NCBI GenBank assembly: GCA_030590605.1
Contig: JAUUYB010000085.1
Location: 1-5,473, forward strand
DNA length: 5,473 bases
From: Candidatus Woesearchaeota archaeon
Lineage (GTDB): Archaea; Nanobdellota; Nanobdellia; Woesearchaeales; JAUUYB01
Direction of reading: 5' to 3'
The translations under genes were made by a program, and so were the position numbers. Of this stretch, positions 1 through 4,488 are shown piece by piece; the stretch's first letter is position 1, and every line of letters begins with the position of its first letter. The notes below the pieces were generated by a model, which was not told where the DNA came from, did not search any database, and saw only the letters and a program-made list of their open reading frames with translations.

Positions 1-221
1 AGATTGTAGGTGCGCCCGAATATTTTGATAATATTGACATAAATGAGAAGTATTACATCATCTATGCAGCCTTTCCTGGAGATGTAGCAAGTGATATTTT
101 CAGCTTCTTGAATAAGAATATAGGTGGTTTGTTTAAGGCTAACGAACCTTACAGCAAACTCGTGGTAATCACTGAGGACAACCTGAACAATCTTGATTGT
201 AGCTATGGTCTCTATAACTAG
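1..221 (+). CDS. C-terminal part of an unrecognised protein (5' end outside window)
   Basis: An open frame enters from the left edge (first full codon at 3) and ends at TAG 219-221, giving 72 residues. I do not recognise a named family. The segment is mixed alpha/beta with a hydrophobic beta-like stretch (KYYIIYAAFPGD), a short helix (DIFSFLNK) and a single Cys close to the end (LNNLDC). It weakly resembles the end of the next protein, which has a hydrophobic strand (EYATIFVYVKGKD) and a C-terminal LNKLKC. The two may be diverged paralogs, with this one lacking the neighbour's glycine-rich hydrophobic hairpin. The last codons overlap the chosen start of the next gene (ATG 205), so the two are probably co-transcribed. 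The missing N-terminus prevents any statement on a signal peptide. Confidence 0.75.
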   Translation, partial: IVGAPEYFDNIDINEKYYIIYAAFPGDVASDIFSFLNKNIGGLFKANEPYSKLVVITEDNLNNLDCSYGLYN

Positions 222-1134
222 AAAAGGAGGGATGGCGATAACAGTCGTCGCAGGAATTGTGATTGTCTTAGTGGCGACCGTCACTTTTCTGTATATTCTG
301 GGAATTTTTGGAAGCAGCGCACAGGCAGGGGTGACAAAGGATATCTGCAAGAAGAGTGTTTTCGCTAATCATCTTGGTGAGATAAAAGGGATGAGGTTTG
401 CAGAATTGGATATTAATTGCCCTACTGTAGACGTATCGATAAAAAAAGGGTCTGAGGATGCTGAAGCGAACAAGGTGCTGGCAGACTCGCTTTTCCATTG
501 TTGGGACCAGTTTCATCAGGGGAAACTAGGCATATTCAACGAGGACGGAGTTTACTGTGCGATTTGCCACAGGATCACATTCGAAGACGGGTTTGAGAAG
601 AAGAACCCGGAGATAACCGGTCTTTTCGAGCATTTGGCAAGCTATAATGCGCCTTCAGGAGGCATGACTTATTTATCCTTCCTTCAGGGATTCCAGACAG
701 AGAATTCAGAATGGCTCCTGAGTAAGCTGGGAGATAATGACGCGATTCTCGCATCAGACCAATATTCCCTCGATCCTAGGAGGGAGTATGCGACTATCTT
801 TGTCTATGTCAAGGGAAAAGACAGGATGAGGATAGCGTTGGACTTCGCCCAGAACTCGATCAATTCTGATGGGGCTGGATTATTCCTTTTTTCAGGGCTT
901 GTCGTATTAGGAGGGGTTGCGACTGCTGCATCTGGTGGCGTCCTCCTGCCTATAATCGGTGGAGCGATGATCGCTAAAGGAGGGGCGCTGCTCTGGGGGT
1001 CAGGAGCTTACGTGGGTGCTCAGGCGACGATAGAGACTGATATGGATTATGATCATATGGCATATGTGGCTCTGAGGGAATTCGATGAAGAGGAGCTAAA
1101 CAAGCTGAAATGCGAAGTGCTTGTGGGTAAGTAG
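205..1134 (+). CDS. Membrane-anchored Cys-containing protein with pilin-like N-terminus and Gly-rich hydrophobic hairpin
   Basis: 309 aa from ATG 205. The N-terminus carries a basic leader (TRKGG) followed by a hydrophobic helix (about residues 11-36), as in a class III signal peptide. The outer domain has Cys48, Cys72, Cys99, Cys118, Cys121 and Cys303. Cys99 lies in a CW..F..GKLGIF stretch and Cys118/121 form CAICH. Residues 224-272 form a very Gly/Ala-rich hydrophobic segment long enough for two membrane passes. A short polar tail with LNKLKC follows. The architecture resembles uncharacterised DPANN proteins I remember, but I assign no function. Start choice: ATG 205 keeps the RKGG leader and overlaps the upstream gene by 17 nt but has no SD. 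ATG 232 sits directly after an AAGGAGG yet would remove the leader. TTG 193 is also possible. The stop codon lies in a direct repeat flanking an inverted-repeat element. Confidence 0.85.
   Translation: MVSITRKGGMAITVVAGIVIVLVATVTFLYILGIFGSSAQAGVTKDICKKSVFANHLGEIKGMRFAELDINCPTVDVSIKKGSEDAEANKVLADSLFHCWDQFHQGKLGIFNEDGVYCAICHRITFEDGFEKKNPEITGLFEHLASYNAPSGGMTYLSFLQGFQTENSEWLLSKLGDNDAILASDQYSLDPRREYATIFVYVKGKDRMRIALDFAQNSINSDGAGLFLFSGLVVLGGVATAASGGVLLPIIGGAMIAKGGALLWGSGAYVGAQATIETDMDYDHMAYVALREFDEEELNKLKCEVLVGK
1129..1134 (+). repeat. Left direct repeat AAGTAG (possible target-site duplication)
   Basis: AAGTAG here, containing the TAG stop of the upstream gene, is repeated exactly at 1299-1304. 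The two copies abut the ends of the 14-bp terminal inverted repeats on either side, as expected for a 6-bp target duplication. A 6-base match could be chance. Confidence 0.5.
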
Positions 1135-1298
1135 GTTTTGTAGAAAGTTGTGGTGGTGTCTAGCAACCGAGCTCCGTTTAAATTTTTAAAGCGGGGCTGG
1201 AAAGGGGGGGCTCCCTACGGGAAACCCAGCCAATCACATTATACTGCATGGAGCGAGTCCGACACCACCCGAACGGATGTGAGGACTTTCTACAAAGC
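1135..1298. repeat. 164-bp inverted-repeat element: MITE-like insertion or structured RNA
   Basis: The ends 1135-1148 and 1285-1298 are inverted repeats, 13 of 14 matching. The single mismatch would be a G.U pair in RNA, so all 14 positions can pair. Inside lies a second perfect 9-bp arm pair: GGTGGTGTC (1152-1160) with GACACCACC (1261-1269). The first and second arms are separated by 3 nt on the left and 15 nt on the right. The core holds a strong hairpin (1170-1198), a G7 run (1204-1210), a TCCC/GGGA mini-hairpin (1212-1222) and an alternative GGCTGG/CCAGCC pairing (1195-1200 with 1226-1231). AAGTAG flanks both ends exactly. This is the layout of a small non-autonomous inverted-repeat element, and equally of a structured non-coding RNA with a long closing stem. 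I match it to no known RNA family. Orientation is undetermined. Confidence 0.65.
1170..1198 (+). other. Stem-loop in the core of the inverted-repeat element
   Basis: Positions 1170-1179 can pair with 1189-1198 over 10 bp (AGCTCCGTTT with AAGCGGGGCT, two of the pairs G.U), leaving a 9-nt A/U loop. GGAGC at 1250-1254 is an alternative partner for GCTCC, so the fold may switch. Seen in sequence only; no energy calculation was made. Confidence 0.5.
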
Positions 1299-1304
1299 AA
1301 GTAG
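1299..1304 (+). repeat. Right direct repeat AAGTAG (possible target-site duplication)
   Basis: Second copy of AAGTAG, directly after the right terminal inverted repeat. Joining the two copies would restore a 48-nt spacer between TAG 1132-1134 and ATG 1341, against the 206 nt now present (removing 170 bp would leave 36 nt). Confidence 0.5.
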
Positions 1305-1316
1305 TAAGTTTTAATA
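1303..1316 (+). promoter_or_regulatory. Probable archaeal promoter (BRE plus TATA-like TTTTAATA)
   Basis: TTTTAATA at 1309-1316 is preceded by a purine-rich AGTAAG (possible BRE). Its centre is about 28 nt upstream of ATG 1341, so transcription would begin at or just before the start codon. It lies outside the inverted-repeat element, to its right, and would drive the 1341-4451 operon. A GGAG at 1329-1332, 8 nt before the ATG, could act as an SD in transcripts from further upstream. Confidence 0.5.
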
Positions 1317-1340
1317 GTCAGGAGTGCTGGAGAGTATATC

Positions 1341-1499
1341 ATGGAAAGATTCAGGAAGAAAGCGATGACCCAACAGCAATTGCTTTGGATCACTGTCACA
1401 ATCCTCTTTCTCCTTATCAGCCTGGTCATCATGAGCGGGGCAGGAGATAGGATATTCACAGTCATGGGAAATCTTTTCAAGGGGGTTGGATGGGGATGA
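1341..1499 (+). CDS. 52-aa single-helix pilin-like membrane protein
   Basis: An open frame from ATG 1341 to TGA 1497-1499, short enough to be missed. A basic leader (MERFRKKA) is followed by MTQQQLLW, a hydrophobic helix at about residues 14-32 and a short amphipathic tail (DRIFTVMGNLFKGVG). RKKA before the helix fits the K/R-G/A prepilin-peptidase pattern of its neighbours; the Gln-rich stretch recalls the ATQQLLL of the amidase gene at 4489. Support for its reality: a GGAG at 8 nt spacing, a TATA-like box about 28 nt upstream, the shared leader layout, and a 4-nt ATGA stop-start overlap with the next gene. It has no outer domain, so it could be a minor pilin-like core or assembly subunit. 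Function unknown. Confidence 0.75.
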   Translation: MERFRKKAMTQQQLLWITVTILFLLISLVIMSGAGDRIFTVMGNLFKGVGWG

Positions 1500-2086
1500 G
1501 AAAGAAAGGGATGGCCATGAAGACAGTTGGGAGCTTGATCATACTTGTTGTGCTCCTGCTCTTCTTCACGGGTCCGATAAAGGACATGGTCATGACGATT
1601 TCACAGAAGGCGATGGATTTTGCAGACAATCTCATGCCTAACCCTGCAGATGACAACCCCGATACATACGGCGCGTGTTGCACATCCAAATCCTGCGTAT
1701 GCGTAGATGTCCAGGTGTCAGAAGATCAGACAGATACATCTCTTGATTACAAGAATCGGTTCTTCACGGATCCGTTCGTCGGACAGAAATTCAAGCTGGA
1801 TGTGCATGAGATAAAATTGACATTCAATCAGCCTGTCGATTCATCAAAAGTCTCAGCAGAGACAGTGAATGTATATAGTGATGATGCATGGATAGGCACT
1901 CCTGACAAACCGGGAGATTGGGAGATATATTCTTTCTCTGGATCTCAGACCCTGCAAGGTAATGTGTTTACGATATCGAAATTTCCTAAGGGCATGATCC
2001 TGATTGAGCTTCCTGCAGGGTACGTGACGAATGACCAAAAAACTTTTAATACTCAACAACGATATATTTCATTCAAGGTGAACTGA
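1496..2086 (+). CDS. Pilin-like anchored protein with Cys cluster and Ig-like (Big_5/SbsA-type) domain
   Basis: 196 aa from ATG 1496. Leader MRKKG is followed by a hydrophobic helix (about 11-25) and an FTG motif shared with the two next proteins. A short helical linker (31-46) leads to a Cys cluster, CC-x4-C-x-C, at residues 61-69. Residues 104-196 look like a Big_5 Ig-like fold: EIKLTFNQPVDSSKVSAETV matches the usual strand, 'F..pVd', then 'v...tv' pattern, and the last strand is RYISFKV. In other proteins these domains sit on extracellular or S-layer-associated polypeptides. This one would therefore stand outside the cell on a single anchor. ATG 1490, 4 nt after GGGGG, is an alternative start adding two residues; 1496 was chosen for its ATGA overlap with the upstream stop. 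The stop overlaps the next start by one base. Confidence 0.88.
   Translation: MRKKGMAMKTVGSLIILVVLLLFFTGPIKDMVMTISQKAMDFADNLMPNPADDNPDTYGACCTSKSCVCVDVQVSEDQTDTSLDYKNRFFTDPFVGQKFKLDVHEIKLTFNQPVDSSKVSAETVNVYSDDAWIGTPDKPGDWEIYSFSGSQTLQGNVFTISKFPKGMILIELPAGYVTNDQKTFNTQQRYISFKVN
2077..2081 (+). promoter_or_regulatory. Shine-Dalgarno GGTGA for the 2086 gene
   Basis: GGTGA complements the archaeal 16S 3' end and lies 4 nt before ATG 2086, inside the last codons of the upstream gene. It supports 2086 as the true start. Confidence 0.65.
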
Positions 2087-2370
2087 TGAAAAAAGCGCAG
2101 AGCATTTCCATGAACACGATCATCATAGCAGCATTAGGTCTGGTGGTCCTCATAATCTTGGTATTGATTTTCACCGGAAAGATCCATATTTTCACACAGA
2201 ATACTACATGTGATGCAAAGGGAGGTATGTGTGCAGATGATAACGGAGACTGTACCACCCCTGGATTCCCGATGAAGGTATGGGCTGAAGGATGCAGCTG
2301 CCAGAGTGCTCCCGGAGATGATGATTACTGTAAGAATAAGAAAGGAGGGCAGTGCTGCTTGCCGATATGA
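2086..2370 (+). CDS. Cys-rich secreted miniprotein on a pilin-like anchor (paralog 1)
   Basis: 94 aa. Leader MKKA is followed by QSISMNT, a long hydrophobic helix (about 11-29) and the FTGK.-.-FTQ junction. The outer part of about 55 residues has eight Cys (42, 49, 56, 70, 72, 82, 90, 91) spaced C-x6-C-x6-C-x13-C-x-C-x9-C-x7-CC. An even Cys number, Gly/Asp-rich loops and outside placement suggest a disulfide-stabilised mini-domain. The next gene is a shorter copy with the same helix motif and the same first and last Cys spacings, so the two arose by tandem duplication. ATG 2086 shares its A with the upstream TGA. The gene ends as TGA 2368-2370, overlapping the next start. No function is recognised. 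Confidence 0.88.
   Translation: MKKAQSISMNTIIIAALGLVVLIILVLIFTGKIHIFTQNTTCDAKGGMCADDNGDCTTPGFPMKVWAEGCSCQSAPGDDDYCKNKKGGQCCLPI
2344..2349 (+). promoter_or_regulatory. SD-like GGAGGG at unusual distance
   Basis: A strong GGAGGG lies only 2 nt before GTG 2352 and 17-20 nt before the favoured ATG pair at 2367/2370. Neither spacing is ideal. Translation of the downstream gene may rely on coupling through the TGATG overlap instead. Confidence 0.35.
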
Positions 2371-2603
2371 TGAAAGGGAATATCTCGATGCAGACGCTTA
2401 TCCTGTTCATTTTAGTCATGGTAGTTATTGTGGTAATGGTATTGGTCTTCACCGGCAAGGTCGCTCTTTTCACTCAGACGACAACAACGTGTGAGTCGCA
2501 GGGTGGTGGATGCGTGAAGTCGATGGATGATTGTCCGTACAGGATAGCGAATTTCAAATGCAGCGATTCCGAGAAGGATGTCTGCTGTATGCCTGAGGTG
2601 TGA
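2370..2603 (+). CDS. Cys-rich secreted miniprotein on a pilin-like anchor (paralog 2)
   Basis: 77 aa from ATG 2370. Leader MKG and NISMQT align with the upstream paralog's KKAQSISMNT, followed by a hydrophobic helix (about 9-28) and FTGKVALFTQ, close to FTGKIHIFTQ of the paralog. Six Cys (41, 48, 55, 64, 72, 73) are spaced C-x6-C-x6-C-x8-C-x7-CC, with GGGC at the second and CP at the third. That framework resembles vertebrate beta-defensins (C-x6-C-x3-5-C-x8-10-C-x5-7-CC), although a common origin is not implied. Possible starts are GTG 2352, ATG 2367 and ATG 2370. The last is preferred because it reproduces the TGATG junction of the neighbouring gene and matches the paralog's N-terminus. The TGA at 2601-2603 touches the next gene's starts. 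Confidence 0.86.
   Translation: MKGNISMQTLILFILVMVVIVVMVLVFTGKVALFTQTTTTCESQGGGCVKSMDDCPYRIANFKCSDSEKDVCCMPEV
2595..2600 (+). promoter_or_regulatory. Shine-Dalgarno GAGGTG deciding the 2606 start
   Basis: GAGGTG lies 5 nt before ATG 2606 and only 2 nt before ATG 2603. The spacing favours 2606 among three consecutive candidates (GTG 2600, ATG 2603, ATG 2606). Confidence 0.6.
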
Positions 2604-2605
2604 TG

Positions 2606-3259
2606 ATGGGAAAGAGTGGGATGATAGAAGGGAATGTGGGAAAGATTATCCTGGTGATGATTGTTGTATTTGTCATACTGTTCTTATTCAGGAATGCAGC
2701 GAGTGGAGCCATACGGTCGATAGATCCGGTAACTGCAGAGGCGTCGTTGAAGGCATGTAAGCAGGGGTATCTGGGGATCGGAGCTGACCCTGACAAGACA
2801 TGCACACCAAAACTTGGTGATGCTGACGGTGATTGCTACCCTGATAGCTGTGACACCTGCCCTGATGTCCATAACGAGCTCATAGATTATTCGAAAGTGA
2901 GGGCCGCGATAGAGGCAAAGTACCCTGGAAATAAGGAAAAAATCGAGGAGATCCTGGGTGACATCAGTAATAACTTAGACAATCCTGATGTAGACCACGA
3001 TTTCATCCCTAACATCTGCGAAGCTACAAAACAGCAGATATATGATGATAAGAAGAAGGTATGGAACAGGGTAGCTCTTGCAGATATTGAGATTCCCTAT
3101 AAGGATGGAAGGACAGCGATCTGCAAGTTCTGGTATAGCCATGATCAATGCTGTGCCAGGGAAGGAAGCAGAGTTGAGGCATTCGGAATCAACGGGGAAC
3201 TCACGACGTTCCACTTAGAGAAACCATGCCTTCCACATGACAATCGGCCGGGGAAGTAG
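2606..3259 (+). CDS. Pilin-like anchored protein with split thrombospondin-3-like calcium motif
   Basis: 217 aa from ATG 2606. Leader MGKSG precedes MIEGN and a hydrophobic helix (about 13-29). Outside lie a Cys pair (C51, C66) and then DADGDCYPDSCDTCPD (72-87), a textbook half of a thrombospondin type 3 repeat, which chelates calcium through Asp side chains. The second half, NPDVDHDFIPNICE, appears only at 126-139. A mostly helical insert of about 38 residues (88-125) separates the two. The C-terminal third has C173, CC at 182-183 and C208. TSP3-like repeats in prokaryotes occur on secreted or surface proteins, so a calcium-stiffened outer domain is likely. It follows the miniprotein genes without a gap and ends 1 nt before ATG 3261. 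No enzymatic motif seen. Confidence 0.86.
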   Translation: MGKSGMIEGNVGKIILVMIVVFVILFLFRNAASGAIRSIDPVTAEASLKACKQGYLGIGADPDKTCTPKLGDADGDCYPDSCDTCPDVHNELIDYSKVRAAIEAKYPGNKEKIEEILGDISNNLDNPDVDHDFIPNICEATKQQIYDDKKKVWNRVALADIEIPYKDGRTAICKFWYSHDQCCAREGSRVEAFGINGELTTFHLEKPCLPHDNRPGK

Positions 3260-3260
3260 T

Positions 3261-4451
3261 ATGCATAAGAAAGGTCAGACCTCTATGATGGATGAGCTTC
3301 TCCGTCTCATATTCGGAGCGATCCTCCTGATTTTCATATTCTCGTTCTTCGGTAAGTTCGCCTACAATTTCTTCGTAGCGAAGAGTATCGAACCGTCGCT
3401 CAAGTCTTTTGACGCTCTTGTAGAAGAGATCCAGGCACTAGAGGACCAAGAGAACAAGACCGTCCCTGTATTCACGAAGTTGGATGGGAGTAAAGGCATG
3501 GTGATCATAGGTTTCGAGGAGAATCAGGAGACTGTGAAAGGGAAATGTTATGAGCGTTCTTCTGGAAAGACTCTGCTAGAGATTGAGGGAGAGCTCTATA
3601 AGCCGATGTCTGCATGCGGATCAGGAGGATGCCTGTGTCTGTATAGTGTAGTGTATGATAATGAGAAAATCAAGGTCAGCAATTTAGAGATAATAAAGTG
3701 CCAAGCTGTGGATTATTCTATCAAAGGAGGGGAATCTACATTCATCGGAGACCCATCGAAAAAACCGCCGGAATGGCTAGTCAATATATTTGGAGCCAGT
3801 ATTATATATGGATTGGAACCGGATGAGAATATAATCCAAGAGGTTGTTTCTAAACCAAGAGAGATCACCTGCGAGTATGCGGTAATCCCATCCTTCGGAG
3901 ACCTCGCTATGATAGGCATCCAGAGACAGCAGGAGACAGTCTATATTTGTATGGGCGGCGATTGCCATGAGACTGTTTCATGCGGTACGCTCGATGAATT
4001 CCATTGTGCAGTCTACAAGGGAGTATGCTATCCGAGATATGATAGGGATGACGTGTTCAAGTCATGTGAATACTGTCCCGAATCAGGGTTCGAGTGTGAT
4101 TCATTCTATGAGTCCAATGTCTGCGGACCTGTGAATTGCAAGACAGCCTGTAATAGGAACCATTGCCATACTGGATGCGTATGGATATATCGGAATATAG
4201 ATATCGGGAAGTGCGTCGATGAATCGACTCTTGAGCCATGGGAAGAAATTGATGACTGGAGACAATGCTACAAGGATGGTTATTTCCCTTCTTTTGATGA
4301 TATGGAATTCGATGAATGCATCGAGTGCCCTGCATCTTTCAAATGTTCTGATCTCGACTGCACAAAGACCCCGAACTGCGAGGAGATGTGCGATAACTTC
4401 ATATGCAGCAAGGCATGTGAGTATGTGGATAGCAGATGCCAGTCAGTTTAG
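3261..4451 (+). CDS. Large pilin-like anchored protein with two tandem Cys-rich repeats
   Basis: 396 aa from ATG 3261. Leader MHKKG precedes QTSMMDELL and a hydrophobic helix (about 15-34), followed by a helical stalk (41-63). The middle domain (about 68-235) is beta-rich with a C-x4-C-x-C motif at 119-126, matching that of the 1496 gene (62-69). The C-terminal part holds two tandem repeats (about 244-322 and 330-396) sharing C-x2-C-P, then -x5/6-C-x4/8-C-x4/5-C-x3-C-x4-C-x3-C-x6/11-C. The even spacing of nine Cys per repeat suggests a disulfide-rich or metal-binding outer domain. ATG 3237 would add eight residues but overlaps the upstream gene and buries the MHKKG leader, so 3261 was chosen. 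A GGGGAAG lies 4 nt ahead. It is the last gene of the tight operon; a T6 run follows its stop. No named family recognised. Confidence 0.88.
   Translation: MHKKGQTSMMDELLRLIFGAILLIFIFSFFGKFAYNFFVAKSIEPSLKSFDALVEEIQALEDQENKTVPVFTKLDGSKGMVIIGFEENQETVKGKCYERSSGKTLLEIEGELYKPMSACGSGGCLCLYSVVYDNEKIKVSNLEIIKCQAVDYSIKGGESTFIGDPSKKPPEWLVNIFGASIIYGLEPDENIIQEVVSKPREITCEYAVIPSFGDLAMIGIQRQQETVYICMGGDCHETVSCGTLDEFHCAVYKGVCYPRYDRDDVFKSCEYCPESGFECDSFYESNVCGPVNCKTACNRNHCHTGCVWIYRNIDIGKCVDESTLEPWEEIDDWRQCYKDGYFPSFDDMEFDECIECPASFKCSDLDCTKTPNCEEMCDNFICSKACEYVDSRCQSV
3990..4226 (+). repeat. Cys-rich protein repeat, copy 1
   Basis: Encodes residues 244-322 of the 3261 gene. Cys positions are 269, 272, 279, 288, 293, 297, 302, 306 and 318. 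It aligns with copy 2 from LDEF...CYP..D..DVF..CEYCP onward. Confidence 0.75.
4248..4448 (+). repeat. Cys-rich protein repeat, copy 2
   Basis: Encodes residues 330-396. Cys positions are 353, 356, 362, 367, 373, 377, 382, 386 and 393. It is a shorter version of copy 1, with gaps before the fourth and last Cys. The copies have diverged well at DNA level, so the duplication is old. Confidence 0.75.
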
Positions 4452-4464
4452 AAACATTTTTTAA
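4451..4464 (+). promoter_or_regulatory. Probable promoter (BRE-like GAAACA plus TTTTTTAA) for the amidase gene
   Basis: TTTTTTAA (4457-4464) preceded by GAAACA is centred about 28 nt before ATG 4489. That would give a leaderless mRNA, and no SD is visible before this ATG. The same spacing occurs at 1309-1341. The T6 run at 4457-4462 could also serve as an oligo-T terminator for the upstream operon. A second TATA-like string, TTTATATA at 4482-4489, overlaps the start codon and is wrongly placed for it. Confidence 0.5.
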
Positions 4465-4488
4465 CACCACTTGACCAGATGTTTATAT

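Noticed and set aside
1135..1298. RNase P, SRP, 5S or tRNA gene in the spacer
   Set aside because: A GAAAGTCC on the minus strand recalls the RNase P 5' core, but the matching 3' core (ACAGAA) is absent. No T-loop or SRP tetraloop motif is found.
1178..1480. Reverse-strand 100-aa ORF spanning the inverted-repeat element and the small + strand gene
   Set aside because: It covers a spacer plus an antisense gene with better start signals; composition is Cys/Arg/Pro-scattered and no start signal or domain is seen.
2306..2494. Small + ORF across the miniprotein junction
   Set aside because: Out of frame with both paralogous proteins; no hydrophobic leader like its neighbours.
4219..4464. ORF in a second + frame inside the Cys-rich gene
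   Set aside because: Shadow of the conserved Cys-repeat frame; no start signal of its own.
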